Positions 1 through 11,868 of a stretch of 64,000 bases of DNA are shown one piece after another (the stretch's first letter is position 1; each line of letters opens with the position of its first letter). The translations under genes and the position numbers were made by a program. The DNA is taken from assembly GCA_030512295.1 (NCBI GenBank), contig JAULSR010000006.1, positions 1,178,001-1,242,000 on the forward strand. Direction: 5' to 3'. Origin of the DNA: Bombardia bombarda. Taxonomy: Eukaryota; Ascomycota; Sordariomycetes; Sordariales; Lasiosphaeriaceae. Under the pieces are notes generated by a model. That model did no database searches and was not told where the DNA came from. It saw only the letters and a program-made list of their open reading frames with translations.

Positions 1-3000
1 GGATGACTACGCACGGTGTCATTTCCGGTGTGTGCGGCGATATCCCGTATTGTTGGAGGTTAGGATACGTACTGTGGTAGTGTACAATTCACCAGCTCGA
101 GACCAGGTACCAATCCCAGCAATGTGAAAGGTCGCAGGTCAGTCAACCAAGTACCAGGGGCCAGGGAGATCGGCATGTCTTGAGAAAGCTCCGAGGTCAA
201 GTTGCACGGCAGCGTGACCGGCGCAGAGCCTGTTCGCGCCATTCGGGGAGCCTCCGGATGATGACGGCCAATCATGATCAGCAACATCCGGGGATGGTCT
301 TGAGAACAGGGAAAAGGTTGTGCTGGTTGCAGAACCCGAGACGAACAACTGCGCCTTTCCAAGAAGATCTACCTCTTTTCTAGAGTCCAGACTGCTGCTG
401 CTGCTGCTGCCGCGACTTCTGCCGGTGCCGCTGCTGTTCCACAGAAAACATGGCCCAAGGCGGCCAGAATAAAAAAACTGGGCCAAAGAGAGGCACAGTC
501 TCCCGTGGCTCGCCCTACCCATTTGCGGCACTGTACACGTGTAACCTCTCTTCTCTCTTCTGTGCCGTTGCCATGCCTCGGGTGCTGGTTTGGTCCGGTA
601 ATTAGGACTCAACCGTTGGAGATGGGTGAGTGATTTTGCTGAAAGAGAAGAACCTTACGTATTCGTAGTTGGTGATCTGATGGTGTTTCTGGAAGCTGAC
701 TGACCGACCAGTTCACAGGGTCTCCCTGTCTTATTCTTCTTTAGGCCTCGCTGCCCTGTCTTGTTTCTTCGGGCATATGAACTGTGCATTTCGGTGTCTG
801 TCGACTCGCATGGGATATTGACAGCCAACAGACACAGGGGGTGAAGGCAATAGTTGCGGGGAAGCTGATTAAACTGATAGACAGGCAGACATGATCCCAA
901 CGATTCATCATCACCACCTTGCCGGTTTCGAACAAGTGAAACCTGCGGCGGCGGCGGCGACGGCGGCTAGCTGCCTACTCACATTGCAACTGCACAACCA
1001 AAACCAGAGATGCAACGATAAAACTCATAGGCATCAATATTGCATGCTCCGTTGGAACTCGAGCTGCTGGCAGCAGGAGAGCGCTAATAAAGAAATCACA
1101 TAAGCGCTGCGCAGTTTTGTCCAAACCGATAAGAAAAGCAGTCGAGTTTGTCCGAACCCCTTCAGATAGTGCCATGCAGGTCACCACTTTCGGGCGAAGC
1201 AAGAAATAGGAGAGGGTTTTGTGGCTGCCGGTTTTCGAAGCTGCGGACTCTCTGCGACTTCCGACAAGTCGCCGCCGCCGCCGCCGCCGCCCCGTTTCCT
1301 AGTTGGCGGGCCTCGAGCTGGCCTAGCCAGTCCAGTCGCTTCCAGCTTACCTTACCTACCTGCTTACCTAGGTCAAGTGTAAAATGGGGTCGCAAGCCAT
1401 TGTTATTAGGGAGTACCAGAAACACCAGAGAAACCGAGCCTGCTTCCAGGCTACTTGGTGGAACACAGATTTGAAAGAAAGTAGTGATGAGAATACAGTT
1501 GTACTGGTCTCGACGGTCTCGTGGGGTTTCACAGAACTTTGAGAGGCTGAGACTGGCTCAAGTTTGCAGCCATGTTCTCTTGAACCTCAGCCGTTGGAAC
1601 TGGTAATATGACATATCATATTATATCCACAATCCACCGTTGAGACCGACCGCACTTTTCAACATTTACAACATGGGACGAACCTGAAGTACGTGGGTAT
1701 ATGCGAGTCTGGGCTTAACGGGGCACACACCGAATTATCCATGGTTCCGGATGATTAGCCAGGCGCGGGCGCAGCGCTTACGGTTGGGACCTCCGCCTGA
1801 ACCTGGGTAACCCACCAACTCCCAATCCATATTCGACAGCGTGCATACAATACCTACTCGGTACTCGTACACGAAAGCGCGCTGTGTTGCTGCAACCTAC
1901 GAAGCACTGGCTTAAAGTTGACTTTGAAATGTTGTTGTCCAAGGCAGGAGTTGACCCTGTGAAGCCGGCCTGGCTGGCTGTCTTGATCTTTCCCTTCTCC
2001 CCACCCACCTTGGCGAAGCAGCCAGTCTTGAGCCAGTAAAACGCCACGGTAGTATCAGGGGCAAAAGGACAAGAAACGATGAGACTTGTTGAACGAGTAC
2101 GGCCAACAGGCCATGATGACGAATTGACGAGGGACGCACGAAAGAACCGAGACTAGGCCAAAGCACACCACTCTTTGCTTTTGCCGTGATAAAAAGCAAC
2201 GAGACTCTAGTGCCGTCGCCGCCGCCGCCGCCGCCAACGCCATCTAGCGCGCCGAGCACGGCCTGTGCGTGTAAGTGCAGACAGGGTGGAGGAGTGGAGG
2301 TGGAAATATTGGACCTCGATGCACCACGGCTCCCGCCGCACCTCTGAGCCGCGAGATGGAAGAGTGCAAGTACCGCGGCGCGCATGGCATCAAATAGAGC
2401 TGTGGCTTTTCTTCTTCTTCTGCTCTCTCTGCCTATCAGTATCGCCTGTTGCCTGTCGTCTACGCAGCGTTGCCTGTCCATGCAGCGTGGGCGTCGTCGG
2501 TCTGAATCCAGAGCTCAGCCAGTCGACACTCGACAGCGGTGTCCATCTAACCTGCACCGAGCTTTTTATCCTCCGTGCTCCACCGGCTTTCAGCTGATAT
2601 CTGATGACCACCGATGGCGGCACAAGTAGCCGGTAGTAGCCTGGAAGCTAACCTCGTGGAGAAGACACCACCGATCACCTGGCAAAAGCCGCAACGATCC
2701 TTCCTGCGCCGTGACGAGATTGGTATCGGGGAGCGAGGGGTGGGGAATGTGAAGTCACCAACCTTGCTTTCCTCTCACTCACTCCAGCCTGTACTTCTCA
2801 CACTTGCTCTCTCCCCACTTTCCACCACTCGTTTACTCACACAGACGAGAGCTACCTACCTACCTTACTCTATCCGAATCCAGGCAGGGACATGTACATG
2901 TACAGCACCAGGCCGTAGAGAGTAGAGACGGGGTACATACGTAGGCATGCTACTGTGGTAGGAAGCTGGAGAGGAAAGCGGCGACATCAGACGAAAGGTG

Positions 3001-5643
3001 GGCAGCGTCGCATTTACCACTGGCCTGTTTCTTGCTGCTGGCGCTGCTGATGCTGCTCTGCTGTGCTGTGCTGTGCTGTGCTGTGTATGGCAGGTAGCAT
3101 ATCCGCAGCGTATCCATCCAAAGTTCCACACCACAGATCCCAGGGGATTGGGATTGAGCTAACGACGACATGCCGAACCCGTCCGTCTTATTAGCCTTTT
3201 GTTATTACATGTCGGTGCTGGCTGGCTCCTGCTGCTGCTGCAAGGGCTGCGCGCGAGCTGCTGTCGCATCCTGGGACCCGCAATTCGATTAAGCGGCTAG
3301 CAGACAGGCGCATGGACATACGTAGTATTGTCCATTTGATCCAGTTAGTTGTCTTGTCTTTTTTCTTTTCCCTCCAAAGGCCTAAACGACACAATATGGG
3401 GCCATGCTTGCTTCCAGGCATGGGGCGGGCAACGAGACTACCGTACTACCGCCGAGTCGAGTCCCAACAAGAAGTAATAAGCCCGAAATGCTTGGCGACG
3501 GGAATCAATGTTTACTGTTATTCCCGAGGTCTTTTGTTCTATCAGCTCGAGCCATCCACCAAGTCTACCTTCTAGAGCTTCAGTAACTAGGGGTGTTGTG
3601 CTACTATGGGTGCAGAGAGCAGTATGTACACCGCCTTGGGCTTCTTGGGTGATCACAAGATGCTGCCTTGGGGGCGGCGGCAGTCTCCAGCCAGCCAGCT
3701 TGCTTGCTGCTCCTGCCACTGGTGCTGCTGATGCTGTGCCCTGCTGCCGTGTGCTGGGTCGCAGCAGCATCGATGCAGAAACAGACACCCCAGGACGGCG
3801 GCTCGGCAGCTGATACAAAAGTCTGGGGAACTCTTAGGGATGCGAACTTGCGAAACAACAAAAAGTAAAAAAAGAGCCATTGCAATACGGATACGTACAT
3901 AACCCTGTGACTTTTAGGTACCATTATCCGTACTCGAGCCAGTCAAACCGTCTTGGACCCAGCACCGACCCCCTGAACGGGTGAACCGAGATCAGATTTT
4001 ATCGCGCGAATGGTCAGGATAATCCTGGCGGCAACTCCAAGCCGGGGGAGCCTGGGGGTGGGGAGAAGAGAGAAAAGACTTCGGCACTCTCTTCATTTCG
4101 TGTAGTCGACCGACCCCCTGGTTTGCCCCAAAAAGCCGTTTTGACACAGCGGGAATGCGGAATGCGGAAGCCGGAGAGCGGAATGCAAAGAGGGGATGGA
4201 GATCTCATCTCGGGGATCTGCACAGCACACAGTAGTGTACGCACTTTTGGCGCACAGGACGGGTAGGTACGGTAACGATACTGTGTGTATCGGGGGGTGG
4301 ATGGAGGGCTGAAAGGGGAGAGAAGGGTTCATCAATATGGAAACCAAGCAGCAAGCTCACACACAGGACAACACCATCTGGACGTACATACCGTCCATCC
4401 ACCATCCATCTCCATCATGATATTCGACCCCTAGCCCCCTTACCACCCCCCGCGCAAGACACTGCAACAAACACGACTGGTTTACATGCTGATGTTCACC
4501 TCGTCTGCTTGGCTGTGTATAACTACACTGCCAATGTACCCCATGCATACATGGATGTTATACGCAATAATCAGCAGGTTGCAATGGTAACCAGAAGATA
4601 ATTGCCAAGTTACCAGCTACCCGTGCCTCGTCAATGCTGTCCGCATGCCGAAGCCCCCGCCTAAATTTCCCACAAAAGCAGCATCCAAGGCGGTTTCCCC
4701 TCTCCTCTCACGATCCGGTCAGTCCAGCGACTTTTTCCTTTTCTGAACCAATCTCTCTCTTGATCCGATTCGATGCACCACCCAGCAGCGACGGCTGTCC
4801 GCTCGGGACAATGACGTCCCTGCAAAGGCAGGCCAAGCAAAACAACGAGCCAAGGAGCGGGACGGACTACCATAGGGCCTGTCAACTGCCTTGACCAAAG
4901 TACCCTGCCGATATATGTACTACCACTCCCTACCAGAGTTCTTGAGATGGACCTAATTGCTTGGCCAGGATCTGGACTGGACACGCGAGCGGGCGCTTGC
5001 TGGCATCGTGTGGCTGACCTCTGATTCTCCGGGCCGCCTGCCTGACCTTACCCCATCCTCCTCCCATCATCAGCCATCTTACATATACCCAGTCGTTATG
5101 ATGATGCAAATGAGTACCTCACGTTAGGTACCGAGTGCCAATTGGAGACAAGAGACGGTGTACAATGTACATACATTACCGAGACAAGACCCCCCAAACG
5201 GCCGGGTCGGTGTGTCTTTCTGCCTCTTTTCCAAAGCCGCGCCCTCTGTGTCTCCTCCACACGTTTCCACTCTCGCCCAGAATACTATTCTAGGCTGGCT
5301 GGCTGGATGGCTGGATGTTGTTGCTCGCCTAGACGGAGACAGACGCGGAGACGGAAAGGCACACCTCCTTCCTTCTCACTCGAGCACACCTCCGCTGCAT
5401 GGCGTTGGTTGATCTCAAGCCCGGTCGTGGCAGAGCTAAGATCCGAAGAACGGTTTGCGGAACGGCTGGCCGAAGATGAGCGAGGCTGCTTTTCGAAAGC
5501 TCCAACACCGTCTGACGTTATTCTGGTCGTCCCGCCTACATACTACCTTAACCGTCTAGTTGCTATAACTAGTCAGAGGCTGACTGACTGACGATGATAA
5601 AACGATGAGGCCGGCCGGCAACGGCTCAGCAATAAACAGTTCA

Positions 5644-5681
<38 letters not shown>

Positions 5682-7831
5682 GGCAACAGGGCTGCGCTGT
5701 GCTGCGTTGTGCTTTGCTGCAAAGCCGGCTGTTCCCCTAATCAAGTTCCCATATGAGAGAACCCCGCCGTAAATAGTCTCATTCCCGGTCTCCCTTCTCA
5801 TGGAATTCCCTTGCTCTTGGCAGCCCCGGGCTAGCGTCAAGGTCCCCACAGCCCTGGTCCCTGTCTTGACTGGCAGTCCCGGTCCCAGTCCCCCGTCCAC
5901 ACGCCTCCCTTATCTTCCCGAACCCTCTTTTTTGCCTCGTGGTAGCTAGCCATGGACGTCGTCCTGCCTTCGTCCGCAGCGTCTAGTGTGTGAGCGTGTG
6001 TGTGCCTCTCCTCCCACGGTTCCCAACATACGCCCCTCGCATGCTTACACCACACACCCCCTCCCCTCCCTCCCTCACCTTCTCTGCCTTTTCCCCCCTA
6101 AGAGCCACCACCAGGATGGGCGACCCATGCAGCTAGTTATGTATTCAAACGGGGCATGGGCATGGGCCATGAGATGAATCCGAGCACCACAAGCAGTCAA
6201 GCACACAGCAGACGCACACACACACACGCACATTGCCAACCCAACCTCGAGCCAAATTCCTTCCTGCTCCATGGTGTTGTATCTCTGGAACCGCACTACT
6301 ACTACATGCGCACCACTAGTCCTACTATTACTCCGTCTAGACTCCTCCCAGAGTTCCAGACTTGGCCCCCCAAACCCCATACCTCAGGCCATCTCATCTG
6401 GGGAACCTTTTATATTAGTACGCAGGATTCGCCCGTGTCATCTTGTATGTGCATACCTGTCTGTTTAATGCAAGCTAGTACATACGTACTGTGTATTTGC
6501 ACTGCTTCGTATGTAAACAGAGAGGGAGAGGGAGAAACCAAAAAAGAGACAACACCACGCCTACGCCGCAGTGCCGAAAGCCATCGGCCTGTTTTGGACT
6601 AGTCCATCCCCCTTTTTTTTTTTTTTTTCTCGTTCCAAAAGAAAATACAAGAGTCCCAGGCCCAGTTTGCAGGGCAATAGGCACGAAAACGGCACATGTG
6701 GGCGCTTCTGGAGGGAGGCTCGAGGAACAAGACGATACGCCGGCCCGAACGAGTCAAGAAGCAGGAGGCCAGGCTACTAATACCACAAACTACACACTAC
6801 GGAGTACAAACCGCTACCACCACCACCACCACTACTACTGCTACTACTACTACGACACGGTGAAGGCCGGTGCTCGTTCCCGTCTTCTTGGCCCCCGCTC
6901 TCACACACGCCACCCCAAGGCCCCAAGGCCCAAACAAGTCCAAGTCACTGTTTGTTCTGCTCTGTCCTCGGTGAATCTCACGGCGGCTTCCTCCACATAG
7001 CGGCCGACAGGACAGACTGACTACCTGTCCGAGTGGCACGCACCAGACGGGGCATACAAGATCCAATCTCGTCCGCCATACCGTGCCCCGCAGCCACAAC
7101 AAAGTCACCCATCCTCCTTCTCACCCTCCCTGGTTACCTACCTACCTGGTTACACCCTCCTTCTCGCTGCTGTTTCCGACACACAAGACGCACTCACACG
7201 CACTTGCTTGGGACCCAGTACCCAACACCCTCCCGCCTACCGTCCCTACGTCTCCACCGCGCTTATTAGTATCTCTTGTATCTGTCATCGTTTCCCAGGA
7301 CAAGGTCTGGTTCTCAGGTCTAGTTCTCAGGTCTAGGTCCAGATACAGATCCAGGCCCGAGCACCAGCGGGACGAACTACACTACCAACCGACGGATCGC
7401 CTGTGCATATTTGGTCTTGTTGCTGCTCAATTATCCGGGATCGGTAGCCTTACGCTTTTCTGCAAGTTACTGGGTCTTTAGTCGTCTTGGCACAGGCATG
7501 CCTGTCTGAGAGAGGTGGATGTGCGAAAAGTGAGCTGCGCCGCCACCTGCGTATCTTTATCCGGCGAATATCTAGCTGCCGGTCGCTTTTTTCGACTTTG
7601 TTCCCCCTTTCGAACCACCTCGCCCACACGGACTCTCTTGTGTTACATACATACAGAGAGCCCATACATAGCATCCCGCGTCAAGACTGTTTCTGCCCTA
7701 CCAGCCGATCTCTCTTCCTAATATCAAGGGGGTATGTTTAAGGTATAGCATGACACAGACGACACGACGACGGACAAGACGACGGACCCCAGGTGACAAG
7801 GCACAACAAGCACACACCAACGCTCTTTTCA
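1..7831. other. Gene-free 7.8 kb upstream region
   Basis: I find no convincing gene here. Open frames are short, overlap on both strands and consist mostly of simple-sequence translations. The stretch holds many short repeats: trinucleotide runs near 395, 945, 1270 and 2220, a CAG run at 5648-5680, a T16 tract at 6613-6628 and CA repeats near 6216. From about 5880 to 7780 the plus strand is strongly pyrimidine-rich with repeated TACC motifs, as is common in fungal promoters and 5' leaders. It probably contains the promoter and leader of the transcription factor starting at 7832. An unrecognised non-coding RNA cannot be excluded. Confidence 0.5.
5648..5680. repeat. CAG trinucleotide microsatellite
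   Basis: About eleven uninterrupted CAG units lie in the gene-free region. The frames crossing it look non-coding, so this is a simple repeat rather than a polyglutamine or polyalanine tract. Confidence 0.85.
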
Positions 7832-9257
7832 ATGGGGATTGCATCCTACCTGGACCATCGATATCGGTTGCCCATCTCAGACACGCCGCCTGAGCAGCAA
7901 TCACCCATAGGCTCTTATTATCATCATCCATCATCGTATCCCTCCAGGCAAGTAGAGGAGCGGCCGTGGAACCCCTCGCCTGCTCCTATATCTCCGCCTA
8001 TGTCCAACTATGACCCGACCACCATCGCCAAGACAAGCGACATGTCGTCTGGGAAAGGCTCAGACGAGACGGCAACGGCAATAGCAGCAGTAGCAGCAGC
8101 AACCTCAGCTCGCAGAGATATCAGCATCAGTAGTTTGAGTGCGAGTGCCAGTGCCAGTGCCAGTGCCAGTGCCAGTGCCAGTGTCAGTCTTGGTGGTGGT
8201 GCTGGCGCCCAGAACGCTGCTGCCCCACGGCAACAGCTTCCATCCTTGAGCAGCCTCTTTGGGCCCCCTTCGCAGGTCCGGCCGCTACACTCACCGTTAT
8301 CAGACCGTCCTAGCTCGTACACATCAACATCGCCACTCGATCGTCACGCATCACCACACGCAACGTCGGCAGGAGGTCTGGAACGACCGTACTCATCCAC
8401 GTTGTCATACTTCCCGCCGACCATCTCACAGCAGCAGCCGCGCAGCACGCCGGACCCGAGGTTTGAAGAGCGGGTGGCGCCCCAGTTCCCGTCTCTCTCG
8501 CGAGCCTTCCCGGGCGTCCCTCTGTCGCCACACTCGAGGGAGGTGGCAGACCAGCAGAGACCGCAGTCCCGCTCAGACTACAGCACAGGAAGCAAATGGT
8601 CGCTACACCACGAGGCGAGCCGCGAGTACTCTTTTAGCGGGCGAGAGGTCCAGTCATCGTCATCGTACAGGTTATCACCATCAGAACGACAACCCACGCA
8701 TCACCAGCACCAGCACCAGCACCAGCTGTCAGGGGCAACGACGACAACAGCAAGCCTCCGCGAAGAGGAGCTGAGCTTACGCGAGCAGCAACTGACCCCG
8801 CAGGTCTCGACGCACAACCTCAACCTCCCCGCGACGCCGGCGAGCACGGTAGTTTCGGAGGGAGGAGGCGGAGGCGGAGGTGGAGGCGGCATCCCGGTGA
8901 AGGACGGGCTGGGCCCCAAGATCTGGACGGGGACGCACTTTTTGCCGAGATTTGTGCGCGCGGCCGACGTGCCGGGCGAGGGGCTGTGCTACTTCTACGA
9001 CGACGGGAGCCACTGCAAGACGGTGATCGACGGGGAGGCGGTCAACGCGCACTGGGGGGTCACCAAGGCCGGGAAGCCGAGGAAGAGGCTGGCGATTGCG
9101 TGCATCACCTGCCGCGAGAAGAAGATCAAGTGCGACCCCGACTACCCGCGGTGCGTGCAGTGTGACAAGTTTGGGAGGGTGTGCAAGTTTAAGAATGCGT
9201 AAGTTTTGTTTTCCTCATTTTCTTTTTTGTTTTGCTGCTTTCGTCTCAGGGGGGAGG

Positions 9258-9307
<50 letters not shown>

Positions 9308-11868
9308 TGTGTGTGTGTGTGAGTGCTGTTCCTTCTAATACTATGGCAATGCTACAAACACAGCCCCCGAGGTGGCCACAATACGTCTCCGTCCACACCA
9401 CCAGCCGAGCCCGACGACTCGCGCCGCCTAGGCAGCATCATACGGCCGCCGCCAGACCACATCATGAGGCCCGGCCTCCACCTGGGGAGCGGCGGAAGCG
9501 GAAGCGGGTCCGTCTCGCCGAGAACGACGACGCTCCTCAGGGCAGCCAGCCCCGACTCGGCAACCGGCATGCCTCCGTCGAAGCGGATGCGGTTAGGGGG
9601 TGGTTACGAGCAGTTCAACATGCCGCCCTCTATCCTTAGCCATCACCACCAGCATCAACATCAACACCAACATCAACAACCTCACCCCGGCGCCCCGCAG
9701 TCACCCATGACGATAGCGACGCCCGAGACGGTCCGGTCGGCGGTATCGCAGCAACTCTCGTGGCACCATCAGCAGCAGCAGCCACCACCACCACCACCAC
9801 CACCACCACCACCACCACCACCGCCAATGTCCGAGCATCATCGTCATCATCACCAGCACCACCAGCAGCACCAGCAGCTGCCTCGTATCCACGAGGACAT
9901 GCTGCGCCGAGCATGGCAAACAGACCCGTATGTCTCCGACCCTCCGTCCGTGATCAGCACCATATCATCATTCTTCGTCCATACCACTACCACCACCACC
10001 ACCACCACTACCACTACCACTACCACTACCAATGCCTCATCCTCTTTCTCGGGCGGCAGCAGTGATTCCGTCGCGGCAGCGGCAGTGGCGGCAGGCTTTC
10101 TCCTCCGCTTCCTCCCCGAGCAGCAGGCGTTCACGTCATGGGTCGTTCAGAAGGCTCACAACAAGTCTCCAGAAGACCTGATGCTCGTCTATAGCATCCT
10201 CGCGCTCGGCCTCGCGCTCTCACCGAACAACTCGTCCTCCAGCGACGGCAAGAACATCGCAGACGAGTACGCCCAGGTGGCGCGGTATGCGACCAAGCAC
10301 GCGAGCACCGAGCTGTCGTCGTCGCTGCAGCTGGTGCAGAGCTGCATCCTGCTGTCTGTGTACTATCTGGCCGGGGGCAGGCCGCGAGAGGCGAACGATG
10401 CGTTGAGCGAGGCGATCTCGGCCGCGACGTGCATGCGGCTGAACCTGGAGCTGGATGAGGATGAAGAGGATAAGGGGGAAGCCGACAACGGGACTACGTA
10501 TCCGTACGGGCTGGACAGGAATGGCTACGCCGAGTGCAGGCGGCGGACGTTTTGGAGCTGCTTTGTGCTCGAGCGGCTGAATGGGCTGTTTCCCGTGCGG
10601 GTGGCCATCATCAACCCCGAGGACGTGTTTATCCGCCCACCAGGCGAGGTGGAGATGATGGGAACAGCAACACCAGCAGCAGCAACAGGAAGCACAACAA
10701 ACATCATGGGCCACCTCGTCCAGATCGTCTCCATCTGGGGCGACGTCATGACGACCATCTACCGCGTCTCCCACAGCGCCCCCGCCGCCATCAACGCCTT
10801 CGACTTTGCCAAACACCACCAATCCACCCTCTCCCGCCTCGCCGCCTGGACCGACTCCCTCCCCTCCCACCTCGTCTTCACCCCAGCCAACCTCGACGCC
10901 ATCAACCGCCGCCGCCACCACCACCACCACCACCACCACCACCACCAGGGCAGCGGCAGCACCCTCATCCTCATGCACCTCGTCTACCACATGGCCATGG
11001 TCAAGCTCCACCGCCACGTGCACCCGCGCCACCTGCTCCTCCCGCAGCAGCCGCCGCGCAACCCGTACCTGCCGCCGCCGACGACGAAGCCGCCGACGGC
11101 GACCATGACGCGCGCGCAGCACGCCGCGACCGCCAAGCAGCACGCCCACGCGCTGCTCAAGATTGTCTGCGCCGTCGCCAACGCGGCCCGCCACGCGCCG
11201 CCGCCGCCGTTCCCGCACTTTGCCATGGTTGCGATACTGGAGGCGGCGGACGTGCTGTCGGCGCAGGGGGGGCTCAGGGAGGAGCTGCCGGCGCTGGTGG
11301 ACGGGCTGGCGGTGGCGAGGAGCGTGCTGGAGGTTATGGGGGCCGTGTGGGGCGAGGGGGGCGAGGGGGACAGCAGAATCAGGAGGGCAACGGGGCGGCG
11401 ATGGCGATGGCGATGGACAAGAGGCTGGATTTGCTGGCTGCTTGTTTGGATTCTGCGGGGGAGTCTGACGTCGTGGGGATACGGGTGTTTGTCAACCGTG
11501 GTGATGGGGATGATGGGGATGATGAGAAGAGGAATAATAACAACAACAACAACAACAACAACAACAAGACAGCAGTGGTTGGAGGTGGAGGACGGGTGCC
11601 GCTGCTGCTGCTGCCGCTACCGGTGGGAGAGCCGTGCTGGCAGATGGTGGCGGAGGCCGGGGCGGGGCCGCTGGAGGGGAGGTTTCCGAGGGAGATGGAT
11701 TGCGTTTATGGCAGTCTCAGTGCTGCCAGCGGTACTGGTGTCGGTAGTTCCGGGCCGTCGAAAAATGGGAATGGGGACGAGGGGGGCCGAGAATCGAGAA
11801 AGCGGTACTACCAACCTACGAAGGACGACGAGGACGAGTTTCGGGGGAAGAGCTTGAAGCTGAGATGA
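7832..11868 (+). CDS. Zn2Cys6 fungal transcription factor with fungal_trans domain
   Basis: Sequence-specific nuclear regulator. Exon 1 is 7832-9198 and exon 2 starts at 9364; the intron 9199-9363 has a GTAAGT donor, a TCTAATA branch-like site and a CAG acceptor. Joining restores AlaProArg right after the zinc cluster. The six cysteines (CX2CX6CX6CX2CX6C, about residues 424-451) follow a conserved-looking block starting WTGTHFLPRF. The N-terminus is low complexity (Ser/Ala, His/Gln, Gly), and exon 2 opens with His, Pro and Thr runs. A middle-homology (fungal_trans) region lies around the segment LQLVQSCILLSVYYLAGGRP. The start is the first ATG in frame; the frame is open further upstream but only with a GTG. 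The frame shifts at the G6 run 11356-11361: one extra G leads into a plausible tail ending EFRGKSLKLR, giving about 1290 residues. Target pathway unknown. Confidence 0.85.
9261..9320 (+). repeat. Compound (GA)n(TG)n microsatellite inside the TF intron
   Basis: About 22 GA units are followed directly by about seven TG units. They fill the middle of the 165-bp intron between the zinc-cluster exon and the rest of the transcription factor. The repeat lies between the donor at 9199 and the branch-like site near 9334. Its length is expected to vary between strains. Confidence 0.9.

Noticed and set aside
10220..11218. Minus-strand 332-codon frame opposite the transcription factor
   Set aside because: Antisense shadow of GC-rich coding DNA; its translation is Arg/Val/Gly runs with no domain, while the plus strand carries the regulator's middle domain.
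11340..11370. A 29-bp GT...AG stretch whose removal would also fix the transcription factor frame
   Set aside because: Too short for a fungal intron and without a branch site; one missing G in the G6 run explains the shift and matches the pattern in other genes.
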